A DNA stretch of 64,000 nt, taken from NCBI GenBank assembly GCA_004028795.1, contig SAIW01000007.1, positions 310,001-374,000 of the forward strand. The letters run 5' to 3'. Position numbers and translations under genes: made by a program. A model generated the notes under the pieces. It did no database searches. It saw nothing but the letters and a program-made list of their open reading frames with translations, and was not told the origin of the DNA. This stretch comes from Chitinophagaceae bacterium. GTDB taxonomy: Bacteria; Bacteroidota; Bacteroidia; Chitinophagales; Chitinophagaceae. Positions 1-7,447 of the stretch are shown here, one piece after another. Each line of letters starts with the position of its first letter. The first letter of the stretch is position 1.

Positions 1-1
1 G

Positions 2-436
2 CCATACATTTATTACGATCATTTGGTAAATAAAAAAATTATTGCACCGGAATATGGTGGTGATGGTAAAAAAAGTACAGATGAATATCTTACACCTGCC
101 GTTGCTTTTCCCGGCCACTTAGCACCTAATGGTTTGCAATTCTATTCAGCAAAACAATTTCCTGATAAATATAAAAATGGTGCCTTCATTGCGTTTCATG
201 GCAGTTGGAACCGTGCACCAGAACCGCAGGAAGGTTATTATGTAGCCTTTGTTCCGTTTAAAAACGGCAAGCCTAATGGTAAGTGGGAAGTGTTTGCCAA
301 TGGTTTTGCAGGTGCTACCATTTCACCAAGAGGTGCAGAGCATCGTCCATGTGGTTTAGCACAAGGCCCTGATGGCTCATTATATGTAAGCGATGACAGC
401 AAAGGAACTATTTATAAAATTTCATACAATAAATAA
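2..436 (+). CDS. PQQ-dependent sugar dehydrogenase (sorbosone/glucose dehydrogenase type), C-terminal part
   Basis: The reading frame is open to the left window edge, so this is the last 144 codons of a longer gene. Sequence features seen are an N-terminal YYDH segment, then APEYGGDGK, a central FIAFHGSWNR and a C-terminal HRPCGLAQGPDGSLYVSDD. These belong to the last blades of the six-bladed propeller of soluble glucose/sorbosone dehydrogenases, which oxidise aldoses or aldehydes in the periplasm using PQQ. The next gene is a secreted cytochrome c 100 bp downstream, a plausible electron acceptor. The in-frame TTG at 23 is not a credible start because homologous sequence continues upstream of it. 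The substrate cannot be inferred. Confidence 0.85.
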   Translation, partial: PYIYYDHLVNKKIIAPEYGGDGKKSTDEYLTPAVAFPGHLAPNGLQFYSAKQFPDKYKNGAFIAFHGSWNRAPEPQEGYYVAFVPFKNGKPNGKWEVFANGFAGATISPRGAEHRPCGLAQGPDGSLYVSDDSKGTIYKISYNK

Positions 437-478
437 AACTGTGTACCAAGCAACAGAACAAGTATTCAGCTCCTGTTG

Positions 479-499
479 CCTGCCTGTCCGGTAGGCAGG
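479..499. repeat. 21-bp palindromic mini-element inserted in a GTTGCGTCGCAC repeat
   Basis: A 21-bp imperfect palindrome with 7-bp arms (CCTGCCT/AGGCAGG) splits a copy of the GTTGCGTCGCAC repeat between GTTG and CGTCGCAC. Removing the 21 bp restores the repeat exactly. A second copy, in inverted orientation with 19 of 21 positions identical, lies in the 3' end of trpB (11644-11664). Confidence 0.7.
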
Positions 500-536
500 C
501 GTCGCACACTTTTACGTTCAGTAATTCTATTCATCA

Positions 537-986
537 ATGAAAAAAATAAGCTATATCAGTTTTTTTACTGCAACAAGTATTTACCTGTTTGCACAAACCA
601 ATACTTTGCAAGACTCAATAAAACGTGGTAAAGTAGTGTACAATAAAGTATGTTTAAGCTGCCATATGGCCGATGGTAGTGGCGTTCCTAAAATGAATCC
701 CCCATTAACAGTCGCGGAATACATGAACGATAAAAAGAAAATGATAAGTATTGTACTAAAAGGCATGAACGATAGAATACCTATTGATGATGAATATTAC
801 AGCAACGCAATGGCACCGCATGCAGATTTAAGCAATCAGCAAATTGCTGATGTATTAACGTATGTACGAAATAGTTTTGGCAATAAAGCAGGTGCAGTAA
901 GTGTTGCAGAAGTAGCGGCGGTAAGAACGCCGGCAAAGCCTGCAGCAAAATCTGTAAGCAATAATACCATTAATAAAAAACAATAG
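537..986 (+). CDS. Secreted monoheme cytochrome c
   Basis: This 149-residue protein has a signal peptide (residues 1-19, cut before Gln20), a heme c motif C39-L-S-C42-H43, and Met92 in a YYSNAMAPH context as probable sixth ligand. The ending SNQQIADVLTYVRNSFGN is typical of class I cytochromes. Residues about 120-149 form an Ala/Pro/Lys-rich tail with no recognised fold. It should sit in the periplasm and carry electrons; position just after the sugar dehydrogenase suggests it is that enzyme's electron acceptor (inference). Heme attachment is certain from the motif; the partner is not. Confidence 0.85.
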   Translation: MKKISYISFFTATSIYLFAQTNTLQDSIKRGKVVYNKVCLSCHMADGSGVPKMNPPLTVAEYMNDKKKMISIVLKGMNDRIPIDDEYYSNAMAPHADLSNQQIADVLTYVRNSFGNKAGAVSVAEVAAVRTPAKPAAKSVSNNTINKKQ

Positions 987-1029
987 CAGTGTCGCTTTAT
1001 TTCCGGCTACAAACTCCTGATTTCTTAAA

Positions 1030-2169
1030 ATGAAACATATTTTATTTATAGACCGAGACGGCACTTTAATAAAAGAAAAGCCACCCACATATCAAATAGA
1101 TAGCTTTGAGAAATTAGAGTTTTATCCATTCATGTTTCAATATATGGTACGTATTGCCAAAGAATTGGACTATGAATTGGTAATGGTTACAAATCAGGAT
1201 GGTTTGGGTACTGCATCATTCCCTGAAGAAACTTTCTGGCCGGTACAAAACTTTATTATGCAGAGTTTAGCAAGCGAAGGCATTCATTTCTCAAACGTAC
1301 TTATTGATAAAAGTTTTCCTGAAGAAAACCTGCCTACACGTAAACCCGGTATCGGCATGTTAACTGAGTATCTGAACAATGATCAATATGATATAAAAAA
1401 CTCATTTGTTATTGGTGATAGAATTACTGATGTACAATTAGCCAAGAATTTAGGTTGCAAGGCCATCTGGTTAAAAGAAGATGAAAACTTAGGCGGTGCA
1501 GAAGTAAAAGATTCAATAAATGAATTAAATGAAACGGTAGCCTTAACTACTTTAAGTTGGGAAGAGATTTATACTTTCTTAAAATTAAGCTTACGAAAAG
1601 TTACACATGAACGTAACACTAATGAAACTAAAATAAAAGTTGAACTGAATGTAGATGGAAGCGGTAAAGCTGATATTCATACAGGTTTAGGTTTCTTCAA
1701 TCATATGCTGGAACAAATTGCCCGTCATGGTAAAATGGATATAACTATTGAAACCCAAGGTGATTTACATATTGACGAACACCATACTATAGAAGATACC
1801 GGCATTGCTTTAGGTGAAGCCTTTGCAAAAGCATTAGCTGATAAAAGAGGAATGGAACGTTATGGTTTTGCCTTACCGATGGATGAAGCAGAAGCCAAAG
1901 TATTAATTGATTTCGGCGGAAGAAACTGGTTGGTTTGGAATGCTGAATTTAAACGTGAAAAAGTAGGAGATATGCCTACTGAAATGTTTTTCCACTTTTT
2001 TAAATCTTTCAGTGATGCTGCCAAATGCAATCTGAATATTGAATGTAAAGGAGATAATGAACATCATAAAATTGAAGCTATTTTTAAAGCTTTTGCGAAA
2101 GCAATAAAAATGGCGGTTAAACGAGACCCGTTGAATAACTATTTACCAAGTACGAAAGGAGTGTTGTAA
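1030..2169 (+). CDS. hisB: Bifunctional histidinol-phosphatase / imidazoleglycerol-phosphate dehydratase
   Basis: The 379-residue protein catalyses two steps of histidine synthesis: IGP dehydration and, two steps later, histidinol-phosphate hydrolysis. Residues 1-165 are a HAD phosphatase with nucleophile motif D8-R-D10-G-T, a VTNQDGLG motif and a late [10 protein letters not shown] motif. Residues about 190-379 are the IGPD domain with the metal-binding [10 protein letters not shown] and a matching later DNEHHKIEA motif. The Cys/His zinc loop of the E. coli N-domain is absent: the equivalent stretch reads [12 protein letters not shown], without cysteines. The stop overlaps the next start (TAATG), so translation is probably coupled to the DUF2971 gene. 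No clear promoter was seen in the 43-bp gap upstream. Confidence 0.96.
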   Translation: MKHILFIDRDGTLIKEKPPTYQIDSFEKLEFYPFMFQYMVRIAKELDYELVMVTNQDGLGTASFPEETFWPVQNFIMQSLASEGIHFSNVLIDKSFPEENLPTRKPGIGMLTEYLNNDQYDIKNSFVIGDRITDVQLAKNLGCKAIWLKEDENLGGAEVKDSINELNETVALTTLSWEEIYTFLKLSLRKVTHERNTNETKIKVELNVDGSGKADIHTGLGFFNHMLEQIARHGKMDITIETQGDLHIDEHHTIEDTGIALGEAFAKALADKRGMERYGFALPMDEAEAKVLIDFGGRNWLVWNAEFKREKVGDMPTEMFFHFFKSFSDAAKCNLNIECKGDNEHHKIEAIFKAFAKAIKMAVKRDPLNNYLPSTKGVL

Positions 2170-2978
2170 TGATACTAGAATATTATTGTAACGACGGGTC
2201 AATAATTTCAGAAGACGCCTACGCTTGGCGTTATCTAAGCTTAGAATTTACTATTGATTTTTTAGAAAGCAATTCAATACACTTTTCACGACTTGATTTA
2301 TTTGAGGATAAGTTCGAAGGATTACCATTATCGATAAAATCATATTTTCTAACTGCACAAAGAATAAAGTTAGATCAAAGTGAAGAAGCATTCAATGATT
2401 TTAAAAAAGATTTTGATAAACTTAAAAATAAGTTGAAAGAGGAAGTCGATAAATGGCAAAAAGTTGCATATTCATCATGTTGGTATTTAACAGAAAATAA
2501 GAAACACTATGAATCTTTAGCAATGTGGAGATGGAAACAAAGCTTTAATAGTTTTGTGATTAAGTTGAAATTGAAAGATTTATTAGAATTATTAAAAGAG
2601 ACATTAATTACTTATCAAAGCGACGCTTTAATCCAAGCATTTTATGGAAAGGTTGCTTACTTGAGTTTACATCAGCATGATGATTTATTAGATAAGGGAG
2701 AAAAAGTTTTTCCTCAATTTATTAAACAGAATGTTTATAGTTATGAAAATGAGTTAAGATTAATATTATTGGGAAATGAAAAGTGTTTTGATATTGAATT
2801 CTTTAGAATTAAACTTAAACAATCAATTTTGAATAAAATTGAGATTATTGCACACCCAAACATTACTAAGGTTGATTATAAAAAAGCAATAAAAAAATTT
2901 CTTTCACTAGGAGTGAGCGAGTTTCAAATTAAGGTTTCTGAAAATATTCCTAAAGAAGCTTTTAATATGCATTTATAA
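2169..2978 (+). CDS. DUF2971 family protein of unknown function
   Basis: The 269-residue protein has the DUF2971 layout: an N-terminal RYLSLEFTIDFL segment followed by HFSRLDLFEDKFEG, and a middle SSCWYLTENKKHYESLAMWRWKQ. It is cytosolic with no signal peptide or membrane segment. It begins inside the hisB stop codon and is visibly more AT-rich than its neighbours, which suggests a late insertion into the his/trp block, just upstream of the trp leader. DUF2971 has no established function. Family assignment is by motif memory; no role in histidine or tryptophan synthesis is implied. Confidence 0.75.
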   Translation: MILEYYCNDGSIISEDAYAWRYLSLEFTIDFLESNSIHFSRLDLFEDKFEGLPLSIKSYFLTAQRIKLDQSEEAFNDFKKDFDKLKNKLKEEVDKWQKVAYSSCWYLTENKKHYESLAMWRWKQSFNSFVIKLKLKDLLELLKETLITYQSDALIQAFYGKVAYLSLHQHDDLLDKGEKVFPQFIKQNVYSYENELRLILLGNEKCFDIEFFRIKLKQSILNKIEIIAHPNITKVDYKKAIKKFLSLGVSEFQIKVSENIPKEAFNMHL

Positions 2979-2982
2979 TTTT

Positions 2983-3015
2983 TTTGGTCATTTCAAAAAC
3001 TCGCCACTATATTTG
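2983..3015 (+). promoter_or_regulatory. Predicted trp operon promoter (Bacteroidota type)
   Basis: A TTTG at 2983-2986 and TATATTTG at 3008-3015 are separated by 21 bp, matching the phylum's -33 TTTG / -7 TAnnTTTG pattern. Transcription would start about 3018-3022, only a few bases before the leader peptide ATG at 3023, making the leader nearly leaderless. The call is sequence-based and start-site position is inferred. Confidence 0.6.
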
Positions 3016-3022
3016 CTCAGCA

Positions 3023-3082
3023 ATGAAAAAAACATCAATCAATATTTGGTGGTGGCATGCAAACCTCAGTCGGGGATTGTAA
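3023..3082 (+). CDS. trpL: trp operon leader peptide (19 aa, three consecutive Trp codons)
   Basis: A 19-codon ORF begins MKKTSINI and continues with three consecutive TGG Trp codons (3047-3055), then HANLSRGL and TAA. It lies between a TAnnTTTG promoter and an intrinsic terminator, upstream of trpE. This is the classic arrangement of ribosome-mediated transcription attenuation: when charged tRNA-Trp is scarce the ribosome stalls on TGG codons. The ORF has no visible Shine-Dalgarno sequence. Confidence 0.88.
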   Translation: MKKTSINIWWWHANLSRGL

Positions 3083-3145
3083 TGGCATTGCCAGTATGAT
3101 TAAGCTATATTAAAGCCCCGACAGTATTGTTGGGGTTTTTTGTTT
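3069..3145 (+). promoter_or_regulatory. trp attenuator: antiterminator segment plus intrinsic terminator
   Basis: The terminator is a 10-bp stem (3114-3123 with 3128-3137) with loop GTAT, followed by a T run at 3136-3141. GTCGGGG at 3069-3075, in the last codons of trpL, is exactly complementary to CCCCGAC at 3116-3122 in the 5' arm. A ribosome stalled on the Trp codons (to 3055) would leave 3069-3075 free to block the terminator. A ribosome reaching the stop at 3080-3082 would cover it and let the terminator form. Only two alternative structures are needed. A small hairpin TGGC/GCCA (3083-3093) lies between. Confidence 0.82.
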
Positions 3146-3148
3146 GCT

Positions 3149-3232
3149 GTCTGAACCTGGATTTTTTTGATTGAATGGATAAGAATGATGAATCATACAA
3201 ATCATTAAAATCTAATTAATCATGGTTCAGAC
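3149..3232. repeat. Dispersed inverted repeat with GTCTGAACC / GGTTCAGAC ends
   Basis: An 84-bp AT-rich segment is bounded by perfect 9-bp inverted ends and lies between the trp attenuator and trpE. I recognise this type of end as recurrent in Bacteroidota intergenic DNA, but this is the only copy in the window. Confidence 0.5.
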
Positions 3233-3248
3233 AAAGTTGAATAAAGAA

Positions 3249-3284
3249 CAGAACGTACAAGTGAGTGACACAACAAAAGCTTAA
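3249..3284 (-). repeat. GTTGCGTCGCAC-family intergenic repeat (diverged)
   Basis: This is a copy of the family whose consensus is roughly GAACGTACAAGTGTGCGACG followed by CAACAGAAGCTTAAT; here the core reads GTGAGTGACACAACA. It lies 60 bp upstream of trpE, inside the transcribed leader. Confidence 0.6.
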
Positions 3285-3343
3285 TAGCAGCAATATAGTT
3301 GATAACCAAAAATAAATTCGCGTAATCAGCAATAATTCGTGTA

Positions 3344-4783
3344 ATGAAAAAAATAAGTATAGAAACTAAAACAAAAAAAATGCTGGCAGATGTGTTTACG
3401 CCTGTTGGTATTTACCTGCGTTTGAGAGACCGTTTCAGAGATACGATTTTATTAGAAAGTACCGATAATCACGCAGCAGAAAACAGTTACAGTTTTATTT
3501 GCATTAATGCCATTGCCGGTATTGAAATTACCAATACAAAAAGCATTGAATTTAAACTGCCGAATGAAAAACCAGAAAAGGTAGACATTAAGAATGTAAA
3601 CGAAGTACCGCAGTTATTGTGGGACTTTATGAACAGATTTGAAATCGTAAAACCTGCAGAACCCAGTAAGGAAGCGGCTTTTGCACAAGGCTTATACGGT
3701 TATGCAACCTATGATGCTGTTCAGTTTTTTGATACTGTAAAGCTGAAAGATTTTAAAGCCCCTCTTTCGGAGGAGTTGGGGGAGGCCGCTATTCCCTTAA
3801 TGCGTTATCGTTTGTATCAATATGTTATTGCCATCAATCATTTTAAAGATGAATTGTTTTTATGCGAGAACGTTATTAATGGGTTGCCAAGTGAAGTACA
3901 GATGGTAGAAAGTTTAATTAAAAGTAAAGATGTGCCTGCTTTTCCTTTCGCTATAAAAGGAAGTGAAACAAGCAACATGAGTGATGATGATTATATGGAA
4001 ATAGTGAAGAAGGGTATACAAAGTTGTTATAGAGGAGATGTGTTTCAGATTGTTCTTAGTCGTAGATTTCAGCAAAGTTTTACCGGCGATGAATTTAATG
4101 TGTACAGAGCATTGAGAAGCATTAACCCTTCACCTTATTTATTCTTCTTCGATTATGGCGATTATAAATTAATGGGCTCCTCACCGGAAAGTCAGTTGAT
4201 TATTAAAAACGGTAAAGCAGTAGTTCATCCTATTGCCGGAACCTATAAAAGAACTGGTGATGATGAAATTGATGAAAGAGAAACCAAACGTTTATTAGAA
4301 GATGCAAAAGAAAATGCAGAGCATGTAATGTTGGTTGATTTAGCAAGAAACGATTTAAGCAGAGTATGTGATGATGTAAAAGTGAATTATTATAAACAGG
4401 TGCATTATTACAGTCATGTTATTCATTTGGTGAGTGAAGTAATTGCAAAAGTCAGAGTAAACAGCAACCCATTTTTATTAGTGGCAAAAACCTTTCCTGC
4501 AGGCACTTTGAGCGGAGCTCCGAAATTTAAAGCCATGCAGTTGATTGATGAATTGGAGCCTACACAACGCAGTTATTATGGCGGTGCATTGGGCTTTATG
4601 GGTTTTGACGGCACTTGTAATCACGCCATTATGATAAGAACTTTTTTAAGTAAGCACAATACATTGTTTTATCAGGCAGGTGCAGGTGTGGTTGCAGCAA
4701 GTAAGCCTGAAAGTGAATTACAGGAAGTGAATAATAAACTCGGTGCGTTGAAGAAAGCAATCAATTTGGCTGTAGCCCTCTGA
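3344..4783 (+). CDS. trpE: Anthranilate synthase component I
   Basis: The 479-residue chorismate-using subunit makes anthranilate with ammonia supplied by TrpG. The N-terminal LLES motif (about residue 30) is the usual tryptophan feedback site. The C-terminal chorismate-binding domain has PIAGTYKRTGDDEIDERETK, the VDLARNDLSRV helix and the late AGAGVVAASKPESE motif. Residues about 138-149 (KAPLSEELGEAAI) are encoded by a copy of the CCCCTTTCGGAGGGGTTGGG repeat family sitting in frame in the linker between domains. This is the first structural gene of the trp run, regulated by the attenuator upstream and probably by Trp feedback. Confidence 0.96.
   Translation: MKKISIETKTKKMLADVFTPVGIYLRLRDRFRDTILLESTDNHAAENSYSFICINAIAGIEITNTKSIEFKLPNEKPEKVDIKNVNEVPQLLWDFMNRFEIVKPAEPSKEAAFAQGLYGYATYDAVQFFDTVKLKDFKAPLSEELGEAAIPLMRYRLYQYVIAINHFKDELFLCENVINGLPSEVQMVESLIKSKDVPAFPFAIKGSETSNMSDDDYMEIVKKGIQSCYRGDVFQIVLSRRFQQSFTGDEFNVYRALRSINPSPYLFFFDYGDYKLMGSSPESQLIIKNGKAVVHPIAGTYKRTGDDEIDERETKRLLEDAKENAEHVMLVDLARNDLSRVCDDVKVNYYKQVHYYSHVIHLVSEVIAKVRVNSNPFLLVAKTFPAGTLSGAPKFKAMQLIDELEPTQRSYYGGALGFMGFDGTCNHAIMIRTFLSKHNTLFYQAGAGVVAASKPESELQEVNNKLGALKKAINLAVAL
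3755..3790 (+). repeat. CCCCTTYRGGGG-family repeat in frame inside trpE
   Basis: A CCCCTCTTTCGGAGGAGTTG core continues into GGGGAGGCCGC. It closely matches the copy inside trpA (12088-12122), including the flanking AAAG and GGCCGC, and both copies encode an xSPxxxxxGEAA-like peptide. Confidence 0.8.
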
Positions 4784-4784
4784 A

Positions 4785-4808
4785 TCTCCCTGAAGGGAGA
4801 CTTTATAA
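4785..4808 (+). repeat. CCCCTTYRGGGG-family repeat, left-end type, after trpE
   Basis: A 16-bp palindrome (TCTCCCTGAAGGGAGA, 4785-4800) is followed by CTTTATAA, two bases after the trpE stop. The same kind of sequence precedes the DUF559::hisA gene (13223-13257). Together with 4843-4865 it could mark an empty or decayed cassette site. Confidence 0.55.
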
Positions 4809-4842
4809 AGGCTTAAGTATTATTAATTAATAAAATAAAAAT

Positions 4843-4865
4843 CCCCCTTTAGGGGTTAGGGGCTT
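4843..4865 (+). repeat. CCCCTTYRGGGG-family repeat abutting the trpG start
   Basis: CCCCCTTTAGGGGTTAGGGG followed by CTT runs directly into the trpG ATG at 4866. A near-identical copy abuts trpD (5647-5666). Confidence 0.75.
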
Positions 4866-5447
4866 ATGAAAATCTTGGTTTTTGATAATTACGATTCGTT
4901 CACATACAACTTAGTTCATCTTGTTGAAAAGATAACACATGAAAAAGTGGATGTGTTTCGTAACGATGAAATTGCATTGGAAGCTGTTAAGCAATACGAT
5001 AAAATTATTTTATCTCCCGGTCCCGGTATTCCCGGTGAAGCAGGTTTGTTGTTACCATTGATAAAAGAATATGCTTCCGCTAAATCTATACTGGGTGTGT
5101 GTTTGGGGCATCAGGCTATTGGCGAAGCTTTCGGTGGAACATTAACAAATCTCTCAACAGTGTATCATGGGGTAGCAACGCCGATAAAAGTGAAAAGTGA
5201 AAACTCAAAACCCAAAAGTTTTTTGTTTGATGAATTACCTGAAAATTTTGAAGTAGGTCGTTACCATAGCTGGGTAGTTGATAAAACTAATTTTCCTGCA
5301 GAATTGGAAATAACAGCAGAAGATGATAACGGTTTTATCATGGCATTGCAACATACAACCTATGATGTACAGGGGGTGCAGTTTCACCCTGAAAGTGTAT
5401 TAACACCAAGCGGTGAAGCGATTATGAGAAACTGGTTAAAGCAATAA
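4866..5447 (+). CDS. trpG: Anthranilate synthase component II (glutamine amidotransferase)
   Basis: The 193-residue class I glutamine amidotransferase delivers ammonia from glutamine to TrpE. The nucleophile is Cys79 in GVCLGHQ, with His174 and Glu176 in VQFHPES completing the triad; the oxyanion motif SPGPGIPGEAG is at 50-60. The ATG follows a repeat (GGGGCTT then ATG), leaving no Shine-Dalgarno. Residues about 108-118 (KVKSENSKPK) are encoded by an A-rich GTGAAAAGTGAAAA run that resembles an intergenic repeat. Second gene of the trp run; it is unlikely to have its own promoter. Confidence 0.96.
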   Translation: MKILVFDNYDSFTYNLVHLVEKITHEKVDVFRNDEIALEAVKQYDKIILSPGPGIPGEAGLLLPLIKEYASAKSILGVCLGHQAIGEAFGGTLTNLSTVYHGVATPIKVKSENSKPKSFLFDELPENFEVGRYHSWVVDKTNFPAELEITAEDDNGFIMALQHTTYDVQGVQFHPESVLTPSGEAIMRNWLKQ

Positions 5448-5529
5448 ACCACAGAGAACACCGAGTATTGCACAGAGTACACAAAGAAAACTCTGCTTTC
5501 TCTGTGAAAGACTCTGTTAACTCTGTGGT
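5448..5529. repeat. ACCACAGAG...CTCTGTGGT hairpin repeat
   Basis: An 82-bp element has complementary ends (ACCACAGAG and CTCTGTGGT) and several internal GAGAAC/CTCTGT imperfect units. Related copies lie at 15161-15242 and 15503-15584, with a half copy at 17630-17657. It starts at the trpG stop codon. Confidence 0.75.
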
Positions 5530-5565
5530 AAAATAAAAGCTAAATAGCAAATAGAAAGTATCCCG

Positions 5566-5592
5566 AAGTTTCGGGATGTGACGCAACAGGTG
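5566..5592. repeat. ATCCCGAAGTTTCGGGAT palindrome with adjoining GTGACGCAACAG fragment
   Basis: A perfect palindrome lies immediately before a fragment of the GTTGCGTCGCAC family. The palindrome resembles the GATCCCGAAATTTCGGGAC arm of the repeat at 43185-43281. This makes the 219-bp trpG-trpD gap almost entirely repeat-derived. Confidence 0.55.
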
Positions 5593-5646
5593 ACGCTATG
5601 AAATACGGAAGTTGATAACAAAATATTTATAACAAAATAGAATAAT

Positions 5647-5666
5647 TCCTTTAGGGGTTGGGGCTT
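5647..5666 (+). repeat. CCCCTTYRGGGG-family repeat abutting the trpD start
   Basis: TCCTTTAGGGGTTGGGGCTT leads straight into the trpD ATG at 5667, as at trpG. Confidence 0.75.
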
Positions 5667-6659
5667 ATGAAAAAGATATTACAATATTTATTCGAACACA
5701 AAACATTAAGCAAGCAACAGGCTTATGAAACTTTATTAAATATAAGCAAAGGCTTGTACAATGAACATGAGATTACTTCTTTTGTTACTGTGTTCTTAAT
5801 GCGAACCATTACCATTGAAGAATTGCAGGGTTTTAGAGATGCACTATTAGAGTTATGTGTAAAAGCTGATTTAGGTAATTATAAAACAATGGATATTGTT
5901 GGTACCGGTGGCGATGGAAAAGACACTTTCAATATTTCAACATTAAGTTGTTTTATTGTGGCTGGTGCGGGACAAAAAGTTGCCAAGCATGGCAACTACG
6001 GAGCATCAAGTGTAAGTGGTGCAAGTAATGTAATGGAGCAATTAGGTTATCAGTTTAAAAATGATGCAACACAATTAAAAAATGAAATTGAAGAAGCCAA
6101 TATCTGTTTCTTGCATGCACCACTGTTTCATCCGGCATTAAAAACTGTAGGGCCTATAAGAAAAAATTTAGGCGTAAGAACTTTTTTTAATATGTTAGGT
6201 CCGATGGTTAATCCGGCTTCTCCTGCATATCAATTGGTTGGTGTATATAATTTAGAAATGGCAAGAATTTATAATTATCTATTGCAGCAAACCAATCGTT
6301 CATTTACTATCATTCATTCATTAGACGGTTACGATGAGATTTCATTAACCAACGATACCAAAGTAATTACGAATGAAGGAGAACAAATAAAAACACCTGA
6401 ACAATTGGGTAAAAGAATGGTAGCCGCAACAGATATTCATGGAGGGAACACTGTTGAAGAAGCTGCAAAAATTTTTAAATCTATCATTGAAGGCAAAGGA
6501 ACCTGGGCACAAAATGCTGTTGTTTTAGCTAATGCTGCAATGGCATTGAATTGTACAGGCTCTTATAAAAATTATGATGAGGCTTATCATGCAGCAGTAG
6601 AAAGTTTAGAAAGCGGTAAGGCTTATCAATCATTACAAAAATTAATCGCATTGCAATAA
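5667..6659 (+). CDS. trpD: Anthranilate phosphoribosyltransferase
   Basis: The 330-residue enzyme transfers phosphoribose from PRPP to anthranilate. Diagnostic motifs are the PRPP-binding DIVGTGGDGKDTFNIST, KHGNYGASSVSGASNVME, and the anthranilate-side GPIRKNLGVRTFFNMLGPM segment. I chose the ATG at 5667 (MKKILQYLFEHKTL) rather than the in-frame TTG at 5658, because the TTG lies inside the upstream repeat and adds nonhomologous residues. The stop overlaps the trpC start by one base (TAATG). Confidence 0.96.
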   Translation: MKKILQYLFEHKTLSKQQAYETLLNISKGLYNEHEITSFVTVFLMRTITIEELQGFRDALLELCVKADLGNYKTMDIVGTGGDGKDTFNISTLSCFIVAGAGQKVAKHGNYGASSVSGASNVMEQLGYQFKNDATQLKNEIEEANICFLHAPLFHPALKTVGPIRKNLGVRTFFNMLGPMVNPASPAYQLVGVYNLEMARIYNYLLQQTNRSFTIIHSLDGYDEISLTNDTKVITNEGEQIKTPEQLGKRMVAATDIHGGNTVEEAAKIFKSIIEGKGTWAQNAVVLANAAMALNCTGSYKNYDEAYHAAVESLESGKAYQSLQKLIALQ

Positions 6660-7447
6660 TGAATATTTTAGATACCATAGTAGCTAAAAAGAAAATTGAA
6701 GTTGCAGAACGCAAGCAACAGATTGCTGTTAAAGAATTAGAGCAAACTAAATTTTTTGCTGCTGAAACTTTATCGTTAAAACAATTTTTGTCAGATACGA
6801 ACAGAACAGGCATTATTGCTGAATACAAACGTAAATCTCCCAGCAAAGGCATTATTAATAATCATTCAACGGTTGAAGAAGTTACTGTGGCTTATGCAGC
6901 AGCTGCCTCTGGTATTTCAGTATTAACGGATGAAGATTTCTTTGGTGGAAACCTGAACGATTTAGTAGCGGCAACCATTAATAAAGTGCCTTTATTGCGT
7001 AAAGATTTTATGATTGATGAATATCAAATCATTGAAGCAAAAGCTTATGGGGCATCAGTTATTCTGTTAATCGCTGCTTGTCTTTCACCTAAACAAGTAA
7101 AAGAGTTGGCAACTGTTGCCAAAAACCTTGGCTTAGAAGTGTTATTAGAAATTCATAATGAAGAAGAGTTACAACATATTTGCGATGAGGTTGATTTGGT
7201 TGGCGTAAATAACAGAAACCTGAAAACTTTTGAGGTTGATATTAATACTTCATTGCAGTTAATTCATAGTATACCTGCCGATAAATTAGCCATTGCAGAA
7301 AGTGGTATTAGTAATACTGATACAATAGTAACTTTACAGCAAGCGGGTTTTAAAGGATTCCTAATTGGTGAAAACTTTATGAAAGAACAAAACCCTGCGA
7401 TTGCATTTGCCGGTTTCGTTAAAGAACTAAAACAAAAATTGGCATGA
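6659..7447 (+). CDS. trpC: Indole-3-glycerol-phosphate synthase
   Basis: The 262-residue TIM-barrel enzyme converts CdRP to indole-3-glycerol phosphate. Key motifs are EYKRKSPSKG (catalytic Lys and substrate loop), ISVLTDEDFFGG, LLRKDFMID, and the C-terminal AESGISN and GFLIGENFM phosphate-binding strands. It is a monofunctional protein, not fused to TrpF, and is translationally coupled on both sides: one base shared with trpD and four with trpF. Confidence 0.96.
   Translation: MNILDTIVAKKKIEVAERKQQIAVKELEQTKFFAAETLSLKQFLSDTNRTGIIAEYKRKSPSKGIINNHSTVEEVTVAYAAAASGISVLTDEDFFGGNLNDLVAATINKVPLLRKDFMIDEYQIIEAKAYGASVILLIAACLSPKQVKELATVAKNLGLEVLLEIHNEEELQHICDEVDLVGVNNRNLKTFEVDINTSLQLIHSIPADKLAIAESGISNTDTIVTLQQAGFKGFLIGENFMKEQNPAIAFAGFVKELKQKLA

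Noticed and set aside
6529-6852. Minus-strand 107-aa ORF over trpD-trpC
   Set aside because: Shadow of two well-supported genes; no signal, motif or promoter on the minus strand.
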